Part shown: one piece after another, positions 20,547 through 31,946 of the stretch | How positions within the stretch are numbered: the stretch's first letter is position 1 | Layout: every line of letters begins with the position of its first letter | NCBI RefSeq assembly: GCF_006980705.1 | Contig: NZ_SBHO01000006.1 | Span: 1 to 64,000, forward strand | Length of the DNA stretch: 64,000 nucleotides | DNA from: Tepidiphilus olei | Lineage (GTDB): Bacteria > Pseudomonadota > Gammaproteobacteria > Burkholderiales > Rhodocyclaceae | Direction of reading: 5' to 3' | Translations under genes and position numbers: made by a program | The notes under the pieces: generated by a model | What the model saw: only the letters and a program-made list of their open reading frames with translations | Database searches by the model: none | Told to the model about the DNA's origin: nothing

Positions 20547-21728
20547 TCACAAGCGTTCGATGATCGTGACGTTGGCCATGCCGCCGCCTTCGCACATCGT
20601 CTGCAAACCGTAACGTCCGCCGCGCTGGCGCAAGGCGTGCACGAGGGTGGTCATCAGTTTCGCCCCTGAGGCTCCGAGCGGATGTCCCAAGGCGATGGCA
20701 CCGCCGTTGACGTTGAGCCGCTGAGGATCGGCGCCGGTATCCTTGAGCCAGGCCATCGTCACCGAGGCGAAAGCCTCGTTCACTTCGAAGAGGTCGATGT
20801 CATTGATCGACAGGCCGACTTTCTTCAGCGCCGCCTTGGTGGCGGGCAAAGGTGCTTCCAGCATGATCACGGGGTCGTGGCCGATGACGCTCATGTGATG
20901 GATGCGCGCCAACGGCTCCACGCCGAGCTTCTTCAGCCCCCGCTCATTGACGATCATCACCCCGGCCGAGCCATCGCAGATCTGGCTGGCATTGGCCGCG
21001 GAAATGACGCCTCCTTCCTGGAGCGTCTTGACGCTCTGGATGGCTTCGAGCGAAGTGTCGAAGCGGATCCCTTCGTCGACGGTGTGCATCTCACCCGAAG
21101 CGCCGCCTTCGAGCGTGCGCACTTCCACCGGCACGATCTCATCCTTGAATCGGCCAGACTTCGTCGCTTCGATCGCCCGCTGGTGACTCTGCAAGGCATA
21201 GGCGTCGAGCTCGTCCTTGGTGAGGCCGTATTTCTTCGCCATCATCTCGGCCCCCATGAACTGGCTGAATTCGGGCACGTCGGGATAGCGGCTGCGGATC
21301 TCCGGACTCATGTAATGGCCCATGCCGGCTTTGTGTGGCAGAGCGATGGGACTGCCCATCGGTACGCGCGTCATGCTCTCGACCCCAGCAGCAATGACGA
21401 CGTCCATCGCGCCCGACATCACCGCCTGGGCGGCGAAGTGGATCGCTTGCTGTGAGGAACCGCACTGACGATCGACCGAGGTCCCCGGCACCGATTGGGG
21501 CAGGCGAGAAGCCAAGACGGCGTTGCGCGCGACGTTGGCCGCCTGCTCACCGATCTGGCTCACGCACCCCATGATGACGTCTTCGACGAGAGCCGGATCG
21601 GCCTGAGCGCGATCGAGCAGTGCGTTCAAGACTTGCGCCGCGAGATCGACAGGATGCCATCCCGAAAGACGGCCATTGCGGCGACCTCCGGCGGTACGAG
21701 CCGCGGCGACGATATAGGCTTCAGACAT
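20547..21728 (-). CDS. Acyl-CoA thiolase
   Basis: A 393-residue thiolase: nucleophile Cys in SVDRQCGSSQQAIHFA (about residue 88), His in GGAIALGHPLGASG and Cys in QTMCEGGGMAN. SVDRQCGSSQ is typical of the acyl-CoA degradation thiolases (steroid and branched-chain type) rather than PhaA. The ATG at 21728 follows AAGGAGAAC and overlaps the end of the AtuA-like gene by 8 bp. Confidence 0.9.
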   Translation of the reverse strand: MSEAYIVAAARTAGGRRNGRLSGWHPVDLAAQVLNALLDRAQADPALVEDVIMGCVSQIGEQAANVARNAVLASRLPQSVPGTSVDRQCGSSQQAIHFAAQAVMSGAMDVVIAAGVESMTRVPMGSPIALPHKAGMGHYMSPEIRSRYPDVPEFSQFMGAEMMAKKYGLTKDELDAYALQSHQRAIEATKSGRFKDEIVPVEVRTLEGGASGEMHTVDEGIRFDTSLEAIQSVKTLQEGGVISAANASQICDGSAGVMIVNERGLKKLGVEPLARIHHMSVIGHDPVIMLEAPLPATKAALKKVGLSINDIDLFEVNEAFASVTMAWLKDTGADPQRLNVNGGAIALGHPLGASGAKLMTTLVHALRQRGGRYGLQTMCEGGGMANVTIIERL

Positions 21729-23565
21729 TGCGTTCTCCTTGGTGTTTAAAAGTGAAGTGGGATCGCTCCTCTTGCGCCAGACGCGCCATGGCTGGCGGCA
21801 CGGGTATCGGCATGTCGAGGAGCAGCTGGGCGTAGGTCTTGGCTTGCGGGTCGAGGTGCAGCGAGGCAACACCTCCCCCGCCCAAGGTATCGTGCAGCAA
21901 AAAGTTTAACCCATGGATACCAGGAAGGTCGAAGCGCTCGACTTTGCCGGTAATGAAATGGGCGAAGCGGGCGCGTACCGCCGCCGGCGTGAGGGCCGCA
22001 CGGATCCAGGGCAAATACTCGGGTCGACGGGCGATGACGCCAATGTTGGCATGGTTACCCTTGTCGCCGCTGCGCGCCACCGCGAGATACACGAGCGGCA
22101 CCGGTTCACTCTCGCCCAGAGGATAGGATTCTTCTTCATCCCCTGGGCGCGACGTCGGTACCCTGCCCCCGCCGCCGACGAGATGCTGTACGGTAAGCGC
22201 CTCGCCATCGACGCGCACTTCGACGGGGACATTCTTCTTGGGGTAGAGGAAGGAGAAGAGGCGCACGATGGGGCTCGCCTTGGGGCGACCAGGCGCCAGT
22301 CCCGTACGGCCGGTACTCATCGCCAAAGCCGCGCCCATGAATTCCTTCGAAAAGACCTCGATGCCGGCCGGACTCGGGTGATGCACCGCCACGCGCAACG
22401 TCACCTCGCGCAGCGTGCGCGCCGCTGGTTGGGCGTATGGGCCATAGAGCGACTCCGCCCCGACCAGCTGGATGGCGCTGTCGCTGAGCGGCGGCAGGCC
22501 CGCCTCTTCCAGACTATTGCGCACCTTGGCAAGAATCGCCTCGCCATAGCGCTGCGCCTTGGCGACCGCATCGCGGCCGGCGAGCACCAAAGTGCCGACG
22601 GTCCCGAACCCATCGGGGTAGGTAGCACAGACCTTGTAGGTATCGGTAGGAGGAAGCCCACGTACGCCCGTGACCTCGACGCGATCGGGGCCGATTTGGC
22701 GCAGGCGCACGCCGGTAAAATCGCAAATGACGTCTGGCAGGACATAAGCGGCGGGATCGCCGATCTCGTAGAGCATCTGCTCGCCCACCGACAAGGGCGA
22801 GACGCAACCGCCCGTGCCCTCAGGCTTGGTGACGACGAAGGAGCCATCGGCGCGCACCTCGGCGATGGGAAAACCCATCGTCGGCCAATCATCGACCACG
22901 TCCTCCCAGTCGGTGAAGTTGCCGCCGGTCGCCTGGGCACCGCATTCGAGCAGATGCCCCGCAAGCCCCGCGGCGGCGAGCTTGTCGTAATCCTGCGGTC
23001 CCCAGCCGAATTCATGAATGAGCGGACCAGCCACCAGGGCGCTGTCGACGCAGCGGCCCGTGAGCACCACGTCAGCCCCGGCATCGAGCGCCGCGGCGAT
23101 CGGAAAAGCGCCGAGATAGGCGTTGATGCTCATCGGCTTGGCCGGGAAAGGCGCCCCAGTGAACATCTCCCGGATCGATTCCGCGGCAAGCTCCCCCGCG
23201 CGCGGCAATAGGTCATCGCCCTCGACGGTACCGATGCGCAGCCGCACCCCCGCCTCTTGCGCCAGCGCCTCGAGGGCATGCCGACAAGCTGGCAAATTGA
23301 CCCCGCCGGCATTGGCGATCACCTTGATGCGTTTCTCCGCGATCTCGCGCAAGAGGGGTTTCATCACCAAGGTGATGAAATCGGTCGCATACCCTGCCTG
23401 AGGGTCCTTCGCCTTTGCCTTGGCGAGAATCGACATGGTGATCTCGGCCAGATAGTCGAGGATGAGGTAATCGATGTTCCCCTGGCGCACGAGCTGGCGT
23501 GGGCCACTCGGCGTGTCCCCCCAATAACCGGCCCCCCCGCCGATGCGTACGATTTTCTCGCCCAT
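21721..23565 (-). CDS. AtuA-like (DUF1446) acyclic terpene utilization protein
   Basis: A 614-residue protein of the AtuA/DUF1446 family. VRIGGGAGYWGDTPSGPRQL at the N-terminus and ITVMKPLL/ANAGGVNLPAC motifs mark the main domain (to about 450); a C-terminal AtuA-like domain begins near 510 (VYLAVARSGDKGNHANIGVIAR). In Pseudomonas, atuA is essential for growth on citronellol, but its reaction is unknown. Here it lies between an acyl-CoA dehydrogenase and a thiolase gene, which supports an acyl-CoA step, perhaps after the carboxylase. Confidence 0.85.
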   Translation of the reverse strand: MGEKIVRIGGGAGYWGDTPSGPRQLVRQGNIDYLILDYLAEITMSILAKAKAKDPQAGYATDFITLVMKPLLREIAEKRIKVIANAGGVNLPACRHALEALAQEAGVRLRIGTVEGDDLLPRAGELAAESIREMFTGAPFPAKPMSINAYLGAFPIAAALDAGADVVLTGRCVDSALVAGPLIHEFGWGPQDYDKLAAAGLAGHLLECGAQATGGNFTDWEDVVDDWPTMGFPIAEVRADGSFVVTKPEGTGGCVSPLSVGEQMLYEIGDPAAYVLPDVICDFTGVRLRQIGPDRVEVTGVRGLPPTDTYKVCATYPDGFGTVGTLVLAGRDAVAKAQRYGEAILAKVRNSLEEAGLPPLSDSAIQLVGAESLYGPYAQPAARTLREVTLRVAVHHPSPAGIEVFSKEFMGAALAMSTGRTGLAPGRPKASPIVRLFSFLYPKKNVPVEVRVDGEALTVQHLVGGGGRVPTSRPGDEEESYPLGESEPVPLVYLAVARSGDKGNHANIGVIARRPEYLPWIRAALTPAAVRARFAHFITGKVERFDLPGIHGLNFLLHDTLGGGGVASLHLDPQAKTYAQLLLDMPIPVPPAMARLAQEERSHFTFKHQGERNV

Positions 23566-23577
23566 CTCGTTTTCTCC

Positions 23578-24726
23578 TCAAATGCCCAGTTGGCGCGCGG
23601 CGAGGTCGCGCATGATCTCTTCGGCCCCGCCGCCGATCGCGTTGACTCGCACCTCGCGATAGATGCGCTCGACCTTGTTGCCGCGCAGGTATCCCGCCCC
23701 GCCGAAGATCTGCACCGCCTCGCGCGCGCAGAATTCCATCGTGAGCGTTGCCTGGTTCTTCAAGAGGCAAACGTCGGCAATCGGGCGTTCCCCTTGTTCG
23801 ATACGCCAAGCGAGACTCTCCAAGTAGGCTTGGGTCGCGTTGATGCGCATCAGCATATCGACGAGCTTGTGGCGCACGACCTGGTGTTCGGCCAAGGGAC
23901 GACCGAAGGTATGGCGTTGGCGCGCGTAGTTCAGAGCCTCCTCGTAACACACGCGTGAGAACCCATTGCACCCAGCAGCGAGAAAAATCCGCTCCTGGTT
24001 GAAATTCTCCATGATGAGGCGAAAACCGCGATTTTCCTCGCCGAGCAGATTACCCACCGGCACGCGACAGTCTTCGAAGTAGAGCGTGGCCGTGTCGGAT
24101 GCCCACCAGCCCATCTTGCGCTCCAGCGCCGTGCGCGAAAACCCCGGCCGATCCCGCTCGATGAGGAGCAGCGAGATGCCATCGCGCCCCGGCCCGCCAG
24201 TGCGCACCGCCACGGTGTAGTAATCGGCGCGCATCCCCGAGGTGATGAAGGTCTTCGATCCATTGACGACGTAGTGATCGCCGTCGCGTACCGCCCGCGT
24301 GCGCAGGTTGGCCACGTCCGAACCACCACTCGGCTCCGTGATCGCCAGCGCGCTGATCTTCTCGCCGGAGAGGATGCCCGGCAGCACGCGCGCTTTGAGC
24401 TCGGGACTGCCACCGCGCACGATCGGCGGCGTACCGATGGTGTGGCTCAGCAAACTGGCGCTGACTCCCCCTGCCCCAGCCCGGGCGAGTTCCTGCGCCC
24501 CGATGATGAGATAAAAGAGATCGGCAGGAATGCCCCCATATTCTTCGGGATAACCCATGGGAATGAGACCGATCTGAGCGGCCTTACGGTAGAGTTCGCG
24601 GGGAAACGTACCTTCTTCATCCCATTGGTCGGCATAGGGTTCGATCTCGGTCGCGACCCAGCGCCGAAGGCTCTCACGGTAGGCCTCGTGTTCGGGGGTG
24701 TAATAAGGGCTTTTGCTGGAGTTCAT
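23578..24726 (-). CDS. Acyl-CoA dehydrogenase, LCAD/citronellyl-CoA type
   Basis: A 382-residue FAD enzyme. ITEPSGGSDVANLRTRA and VVNGSKTFITSG are the family signatures. The catalytic Glu appears to be in NQERIFLAAG (about residue 243), as in long-chain and isovaleryl-CoA dehydrogenases; the C-terminal position has IGGGAEEIM with no YEG motif. It resembles AtuD and similar branched-chain enzymes. It is 12 bp from the AtuA-like gene. Confidence 0.9.
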   Translation of the reverse strand: MNSSKSPYYTPEHEAYRESLRRWVATEIEPYADQWDEEGTFPRELYRKAAQIGLIPMGYPEEYGGIPADLFYLIIGAQELARAGAGGVSASLLSHTIGTPPIVRGGSPELKARVLPGILSGEKISALAITEPSGGSDVANLRTRAVRDGDHYVVNGSKTFITSGMRADYYTVAVRTGGPGRDGISLLLIERDRPGFSRTALERKMGWWASDTATLYFEDCRVPVGNLLGEENRGFRLIMENFNQERIFLAAGCNGFSRVCYEEALNYARQRHTFGRPLAEHQVVRHKLVDMLMRINATQAYLESLAWRIEQGERPIADVCLLKNQATLTMEFCAREAVQIFGGAGYLRGNKVERIYREVRVNAIGGGAEEIMRDLAARQLGI

Positions 24727-24758
24727 CGTTCATTCCTCAAGTAAAGGCGCCGCTCGCA

Positions 24759-26714
24759 TCAGCTCGCCGGTTCCAGTTCGATCAGTAGCTCGCGCTGTTT
24801 CACTTGCTTGCCCGGGGCGACGGTGAGCCGGAGGATACGACCATCGCGCGGCGCAGTGATCTCATGCTCCATCTTCATCGCTTCGAGCACGAGCAAGCGC
24901 TCGCCTCGACGTACCTGCTGCCCGGCCTCGACGAAGACGGCCACGACGGCCCCGTTCATCGGTGCCGTGACGCGCGCCTCGCCTTCGTGCTCGGAGGCAC
25001 GCGTGCTCACGAGCGTCACGTCCTCGAAGCACCATTCCCCGCCCCCTTGTTGCAGGAACACACGAGTTTCGTCGAAAACATAGCGGGCTTGGCGCCGCAC
25101 TCCGTCGGCCATGAACACCACTCGACCGTCCTGAGCCTCAAGGATCTCGAGCGTCCATTCCCCTTCTCGGCTCACTGCGCGGTAACGATCGGGAGCACAG
25201 ACCGTAAGGGTGAGCTCATGGCGCTGATCACCACGAGCAAGCTTCAGCGGAACGGGCACGGGGGCCGTGCTGCGCCATTCACGCAAAGAGGGCGCAACGC
25301 CCTCTTCCATGCGGCGGAACGCCAAGACCGCTGCCAAGGCCACGCTCACAGGAGGAGGGGGTGGAGGAGTGAGTTCCTGAGGGGGAAAATGGGTATCGAT
25401 GAAGGCGGTGGAAGTTCGACCAGCGGCAAACTCGGGATGGTCGAGACAAGCGGCGAGAAAAGACCGGTTGGTATTGACCCCCAAGGCCACACAGTCTTCG
25501 AGGGCATGCAACAAACGGCGGCGCGCTTCTTCGCGGGTCCGACCGTGGGCGACGAGCTTGGCGATCATGGGATCATAAAATGGAGGGATCTCCTGCCCGG
25601 CACGCAAGCCGTGTTCGACCCGCACCCCTGCCGGCGGATCCCAAGCGATCAATCGCCCCGCTTGGGGCAAGAAGCCGTGATAAGGGTCTTCGGCATAGAG
25701 ACGCGCTTCGATCGCCCAACCCTGCCAACGGATCTCATGTTGGGCAAGCGGCAGCGGCTCACCGGCAGCGACCTGTAATTGCCAGGCGACCAAATCCTGC
25801 CCCGTGATTTCTTCGGTAACCGGATGCTCTACCTGCAGCCGGGTGTTCATTTCCATGAAATAGAACGAACCGTCCTCGGCAAGGAGAAACTCCAAGGTGC
25901 CTGCTCCCACATAGCCGATCGCCCGTGCCGCCGCCACCGCCACCTCGCCCATGCGCTCGCGCAGTGCCGGCGTCACGGCCGGCGAAGGGGCCTCCTCGAT
26001 CACCTTTTGGTGTCGTCGTTGGATCGAACAGTCGCGCTCTCCCAGATGGATCACGTTGCCATGGCGGTCGGCGAATACCTGGATCTCGACGTGACGGGGA
26101 CGCAGGATGGCGCGCTCGAGGATCAACTCACTGGAACCAAAGGCCGTGGTTGCTTCAGAGCGCGCCGCCGCGAGCGCAGCCACGAGATCGGCGGGATCCT
26201 CGACCAAGCGCATGCCGCGTCCGCCACCGCCAGCCGCAGCCTTGACCATCAGGGGAAACCCGATGCGCTGCGCCTCGGCGATCAGCGTGGCATCATCCTG
26301 CGCAGCTCCTTGATAGCCGGGAACGCAGGGCACGTTCGCCTCGATCATGCGGCGCTTGGCCGCAGCCTTATTGCCCATCAAACGGATCGCCTCGGGCGGC
26401 GGCCCGATGAAGATCAGACCGGCCGCGGCACACGCCTCGGCGAATTCGGCATTCTCCGAGAGGAAACCATAACCGGGATGTACCGCTTCGGCACCACTGC
26501 GGCGGGCCGCCTCGAGCAGGCGTTCGATGGACAGGTAGGATTGGGCAGGCGCCGATCCCCCCAAAGGAACCGCTTCATCGGCCTGGCGCACGTGCTCGGC
26601 CTCGCGGTCGGCATCGGAATAGACGGCTACGGTACGATAGCCCAGCGCTCGGGCGGTCCGTATGACACGGCAGGCGATCTCACCGCGATTGGCGATCAGG
26701 ATCTTACGAAACAT
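24759..26714 (-). CDS. Biotin-dependent acyl-CoA carboxylase alpha subunit (BC-BCCP)
   Basis: A 651-residue fusion of biotin carboxylase (FRKILIANRGEIACRVIRTA; ATP-grasp KAAAGGGGRGMRLV; EMNTRLQVEHPVTE) and a C-terminal biotin carrier domain with the biotinylated Lys 614 in EAMKMEH. The length and layout match methylcrotonyl- and geranyl-CoA carboxylase alpha subunits (LiuD/AtuF) as well as propionyl types. The partner is the carboxyltransferase at 28759. A proline run (PPPPPP) marks the linker near residue 450. Confidence 0.93.
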   Translation of the reverse strand: MFRKILIANRGEIACRVIRTARALGYRTVAVYSDADREAEHVRQADEAVPLGGSAPAQSYLSIERLLEAARRSGAEAVHPGYGFLSENAEFAEACAAAGLIFIGPPPEAIRLMGNKAAAKRRMIEANVPCVPGYQGAAQDDATLIAEAQRIGFPLMVKAAAGGGGRGMRLVEDPADLVAALAAARSEATTAFGSSELILERAILRPRHVEIQVFADRHGNVIHLGERDCSIQRRHQKVIEEAPSPAVTPALRERMGEVAVAAARAIGYVGAGTLEFLLAEDGSFYFMEMNTRLQVEHPVTEEITGQDLVAWQLQVAAGEPLPLAQHEIRWQGWAIEARLYAEDPYHGFLPQAGRLIAWDPPAGVRVEHGLRAGQEIPPFYDPMIAKLVAHGRTREEARRRLLHALEDCVALGVNTNRSFLAACLDHPEFAAGRTSTAFIDTHFPPQELTPPPPPPVSVALAAVLAFRRMEEGVAPSLREWRSTAPVPVPLKLARGDQRHELTLTVCAPDRYRAVSREGEWTLEILEAQDGRVVFMADGVRRQARYVFDETRVFLQQGGGEWCFEDVTLVSTRASEHEGEARVTAPMNGAVVAVFVEAGQQVRRGERLLVLEAMKMEHEITAPRDGRILRLTVAPGKQVKQRELLIELEPAS

Positions 26715-26723
26715 CCCCTCTCC

Positions 26724-27568
26724 TCACGTCTTCGGCACCCAGGCAGGGGCCCGCTTCTCGAGAAATGCCTGTACGCCCTCCCGTCCTTCCGAGCCTCGCA
26801 GACACGAAGCAAAAACCTCGGCCGCCCGATCGAGCACTTCCGGCAAAGGCAAGGCGAGGCTCTCGAAAAGAATCCGCTTGGTGGCCGCGTTGGCGCCAGG
26901 AGCACACCGGCCGATTGAGGCGAGCACTGCGGTGAGCCCCTCCTCGAGCGACGGCCGGTCTGCAAAACTATGATGGACGAGCCCGATGCGCAGCGCTTCG
27001 CGTCCATCGAAGCGCGCCCCCGTGAGCGCGAGCCGGCGAGCCTGCGTGAGACCAATGCGCTGAACCACAAAAGGCGCGATCTGGGCAGGAGGAATCCCGA
27101 GCCCAGTTTCGGAGAGAGCAAACCGCGTCTCGTGCATACACAGGGCGACGTCGCTTGCGCACACCAGACCAAGACCCCCACCGAAAGCAGCCCCCTCGAC
27201 GACCGCGACCACCGTTTGCGGTAGCGCATTGAAGGCTGCCATGAAGGCACCGAAGCGACGGTTGTGGCGTGCGATGGGATCCGCTTCGCCGGCAGGCGGT
27301 GGAGGGGCTTCGAAGGAAGCACGGAACCCGCGGATGTCCCCGCCGGCGCAGAAAGTGCCGCCCGCACCGCGCACGACCACGGCGCGCACGGTTGGGCGGT
27401 TCTCCAGCACCGACACCACCGCCATCAGTTCCTCAAGCATCTCGTCGCTCAGGGCATTGCGGCTCTCCGGTCGATTCAAGCTCAGCCAGAGAATCCCGTC
27501 GCGCAGATCCAGCGCCAATGTCCGGCAAGCAGGAAACTCAGGCTCCCGGGTTGGGTCTGCCTGCCCGC

Positions 27569-27572
<4 letters not shown>
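26724..27572 (-). CDS. Enoyl-CoA hydratase/isomerase (AtuE/LiuC-like)
   Basis: A 282-residue crotonase-fold protein. GGTFCAGGDIRGFRA is the first oxyanion-hole segment and VEGAAFGGGLGLVCASDVAL the second; the catalytic Glu lies in ALSETGLGIPP. The start overlaps the stop of the next gene by 4 bp (27569-27572), indicating coupling. Next to a carboxylase it fits hydration of a glutaconyl-type CoA, as by AtuE or LiuC. Confidence 0.87.
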
Positions 27573-28729
<1,157 letters not shown>

Positions 28730-28758
28730 GGTCTCCTCCCTCCAGGTCAATGAGTGCG

Positions 28759-30378
28759 TTACATACGGGCCACGCCGAAGGTGATCGGCTTGAGCGGTCG
28801 CAGCTCGGCTTCGCGGCACACGGACAGACAAAAAGCCAGCAGCTTGCGTGAATCGCGCGGATCGATGAGGCCGTCGTCCCACAGATGCGCTGTTGCATAG
28901 AGGGCAGTGGACTCCCGCTCGACCTGCTCGATGATCTGACGCTCCATCGCCTCGAGCGCCGCCCGATCGAGCGGCTCACCGCTGCGGCGGTGTTTCTCTT
29001 CGGTGACGATGGACAGCACCTTGGCCGCCTGCTCTCCGCCCATCACCGCCACCCGATTGTTGGGCCACGCGAAGATGAAGCGGGGCTCGTAGGCTCGCCC
29101 GCACATGCCGTAGTTCCCTGCCCCGAAACTCGCACCGATGTGCAAGGTGATCTGCGGTACGGTGGCGTTGCTCACCGCCTGAATCATTTTCGCGCCGTGC
29201 TTGACGATGCCATTTTGCTCGGCCTCGGTCCCGACCATGTAGCCGGTGATGTTCTGCAGATAGATGATGGGCGTGTCGGCCTGGCACATCAGCTGGATGA
29301 ACTGCGCCGCCTTCGTTGCCCCCTGGACGTCGATCGGGCCGTTGTTGCCGATCAAGGCGCAGGCGTGCCCTTCGATCTCGGCCTGCCCGCAGATCGTCTG
29401 CACGCCATAGGTCGGCTTGAATTCGGTGAAATCGGAATCGTCGACCAAGCGCGCGATCACCTCGCGCACGTCGTAGGGTTTGCGGTAATCGACCGGCACC
29501 ACGCCGGCGAGCTCCTCGGGGCTGTAGCGCGGCTCGCGAAACGAAGGCTTGGCCGCCACAGGCAGCCGATCGTTCCAGCCGAGCTTGGCGACGATCTCAC
29601 GCGCCAAGCGAATGGCATCGACGTCGTCTTCGGCCAGATAGTCCGCCACTCCGGAGCGCGTCGCGTGCATCTCCGCCCCGCCAAGTTCCTCGTCGGTAGC
29701 GATTTCGCCGGTAGCGGCGCGCAACAGAGGAGGGCCCGCGAGAAAGACCTTGGCCTTGCCGCGTACCATGATCACATAATCGGACAGCCCCGGCTGGTAC
29801 GCCCCGCCCGCGGTGGAGGAACCATGCACGACGGTGATCTGAGGAATGCCGACAGCCGACAAGCGCGCCTGGTTGAAGAAGCCTCGCCCGCCGTCGATGA
29901 AGATCTCACCCTGGTAACGCAAGTTCGCCCCACCCGATTCGACCAGGTCGATGATCGGCAGCTTGTTGCGTAGCGCGATTTCCTGCGCCCGCAGATTCTT
30001 GCGCAACCCCATGGGTGCGATCGTGCCCCCCTTGATCGCACTGTCGGAAGCCTTGACGAGGCAGCGCACCCCGCAGACATAACCGATCCCCACGATCAGG
30101 CCCGCCCCCAGCACGTTTTCCTTGCCATCGTCATCATGCATCCCCAGACCCGCCAAGGTGGACAACTCCACCCACGGCGACCCTCGATCGAGCAGTAGGG
30201 CGATGCGCTCACGCGGCAGAAGTTGCCCCCGTTTCTCGAAGAGGGCTTTCTTCGCATTCGAGGTGTCACGCACTTTCTGCTCGAGCGCACGGAACTGCTC
30301 GACGAGCGCAAGCATTGCCTCGCGGTTGGTGCGAAAAGTCTCACTGTTGGGATCGATGCGGCTTTCGATGACGGCCAT
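28759..30378 (-). CDS. Acyl-CoA carboxylase beta subunit (methylcrotonyl/geranyl-CoA type)
   Basis: A 539-residue carboxyltransferase. RERIALLLDRGSPWVELS, GASFGAGNYGMCGRAYEPRF and AWPNNRVAVMGGEQAAKVL are signatures of the MCC/GCC beta group, clearly different from propionyl-CoA carboxylase beta. It pairs with the biotin-bearing subunit at 24759, two genes apart. The group carboxylates a gamma-methyl of an alpha,beta-unsaturated branched acyl-CoA; whether 3-methylcrotonyl- or geranyl-CoA is used cannot be read here. Confidence 0.92.
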   Translation of the reverse strand: MAVIESRIDPNSETFRTNREAMLALVEQFRALEQKVRDTSNAKKALFEKRGQLLPRERIALLLDRGSPWVELSTLAGLGMHDDDGKENVLGAGLIVGIGYVCGVRCLVKASDSAIKGGTIAPMGLRKNLRAQEIALRNKLPIIDLVESGGANLRYQGEIFIDGGRGFFNQARLSAVGIPQITVVHGSSTAGGAYQPGLSDYVIMVRGKAKVFLAGPPLLRAATGEIATDEELGGAEMHATRSGVADYLAEDDVDAIRLAREIVAKLGWNDRLPVAAKPSFREPRYSPEELAGVVPVDYRKPYDVREVIARLVDDSDFTEFKPTYGVQTICGQAEIEGHACALIGNNGPIDVQGATKAAQFIQLMCQADTPIIYLQNITGYMVGTEAEQNGIVKHGAKMIQAVSNATVPQITLHIGASFGAGNYGMCGRAYEPRFIFAWPNNRVAVMGGEQAAKVLSIVTEEKHRRSGEPLDRAALEAMERQIIEQVERESTALYATAHLWDDGLIDPRDSRKLLAFCLSVCREAELRPLKPITFGVARM

Positions 30379-30392
30379 GGAATTCCTCGATG

Positions 30393-31946
30393 TTACGAAA
30401 GGGACTCGCCAGCGACGAGGCGACGCAGCTCGCGCTTGAGCACTTTGCCCGCGGCGTTACGCGGCAAGGCCGGTACTTCGACGAGGCGTTTGGGAATCTT
30501 GAAGTGGGCAAGCTTGCCTTCACAGAAGGTGCGAACCTCCTCGAGCGTGAGATGCTCCCCTTCCTTGGGCACGACCACCAGCACCGGAACTTCTCCCCAC
30601 AGAGGGTCTGGCGCTCCGACCACAGCCAGCTCGACCACTTTGGGGTGGCGATACAGCACCTGCTCGACTTCAGTGGGATAGACGTTCTCGCCGCCCGAAA
30701 TCAGCATGTCTTTCTTGCGATCGACGATGTAGAAATACCCTTCCTCGTCCTGTCGGGCAAGGTCGCCCGTATGGAACCACCCGCCGCGAAACGCTTCGGC
30801 GGTGGCTTCGGGGCGTTTCCAGTAGCCGACGAAGACGTTGGGCCCGCGTACGACGAGCTCACCAACCTCACCGGGGATCACGTCGCGGTCCTGATCGTCG
30901 ACGATACGCATCTGCATGTGCATCAGCGGCTTACCGACGGAGCCGTTCTTGCGCACCGCATCGGCACTGTCGAGGATGCAGGCATTGGGCGCGGTCTCGG
31001 TCATGCCGAACCCCTCGACGAAGCGCAACCCCCGCCGCTGGAAAAACTCGATCACGGGGATTGGACACGGCGCCCCTCCGGAGACAAGCACCCGTAGCGA
31101 AGAGAGGTCATAGTTGTCGAAATCGGGCAGTTGGCTCAGCATCAGCCACATGGAAGGAACGAGGAAGAGCGAAGTGACACGCTCTCGTTCGATCGTACGC
31201 AAGGTCTCGTGCGGATCGAAACGCGGCAGCAGCACCACGGGGATGCCTTTGTACAACGCCGGCAGGGTATGGATGTTGAGCCCCCCGATATGAAACATCG
31301 GCGCCACCGTCAAGACTACGTCCTCGGCGGTGAGCGCGTTTTCATTGAGCATCAGGTTGATGGCGTTCCAGGTCGTGTTGCCATGGGTGAGCATCGCCCC
31401 TTTGGGATGCCCCGTGGTCCCAGAGGTGTACATCATGACGAGGACGTCCTGTTGGGACACCATGGGTTTGACGGCCAAAGGTTGGGCACGCGCCATCCAA
31501 TCGTCGTAGGTTTGCTTTCCCTCCTCCGCTTGGGCAGGATCGACTACCACCGACATCAGCGAGGCATCGGCGGCCTGCGCGGGTGCCAACAAGGGGGCAA
31601 AGATCGCATGGTGGATCACGATGCGGGCACCACAATCCGCGAGGATGTAGCCGATCTCTGCCGGACTCAGGCGAAAATTGAGCGGCACGAAAATTGCGCC
31701 GAGGCGGGCACACGCAAACGTCAGCTCGAGAAAGGGGATGGAATTGAGCAACAACCCAGCCACGCGATCCCCTTTGCCGACGCCCCGCTCGGCGAGCGCA
31801 CCCGCCAAGCGATCGACCCGGTCGGACAACTCCCCGTAGCGCAGACGACGATCCCCTTCGATCAGCGCGATTCGATCTCCGCGCCAACGGGCATGGGTTT
31901 CGATCCAATCGGCGATACCGCCTAAATAGTGGACCTCGTCGTTCAT
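30393..31946 (-). CDS. AMP-dependent acyl-CoA ligase (second ligase)
   Basis: A 517-residue ANL ligase. MMYTSGTTGHPKGAMLTHGN (about 173-192) is the phosphate-binding motif; GFGMTETAP, HTGDLARQDEEGYFYIVDRK and NAAGKVLKREL complete the set. It overlaps the first ligase gene by 4 bp. It resembles medium/long-chain acyl-CoA synthetases. Confidence 0.9.
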   Translation of the reverse strand: MNDEVHYLGGIADWIETHARWRGDRIALIEGDRRLRYGELSDRVDRLAGALAERGVGKGDRVAGLLLNSIPFLELTFACARLGAIFVPLNFRLSPAEIGYILADCGARIVIHHAIFAPLLAPAQAADASLMSVVVDPAQAEEGKQTYDDWMARAQPLAVKPMVSQQDVLVMMYTSGTTGHPKGAMLTHGNTTWNAINLMLNENALTAEDVVLTVAPMFHIGGLNIHTLPALYKGIPVVLLPRFDPHETLRTIERERVTSLFLVPSMWLMLSQLPDFDNYDLSSLRVLVSGGAPCPIPVIEFFQRRGLRFVEGFGMTETAPNACILDSADAVRKNGSVGKPLMHMQMRIVDDQDRDVIPGEVGELVVRGPNVFVGYWKRPEATAEAFRGGWFHTGDLARQDEEGYFYIVDRKKDMLISGGENVYPTEVEQVLYRHPKVVELAVVGAPDPLWGEVPVLVVVPKEGEHLTLEEVRTFCEGKLAHFKIPKRLVEVPALPRNAAGKVLKRELRRLVAGESLS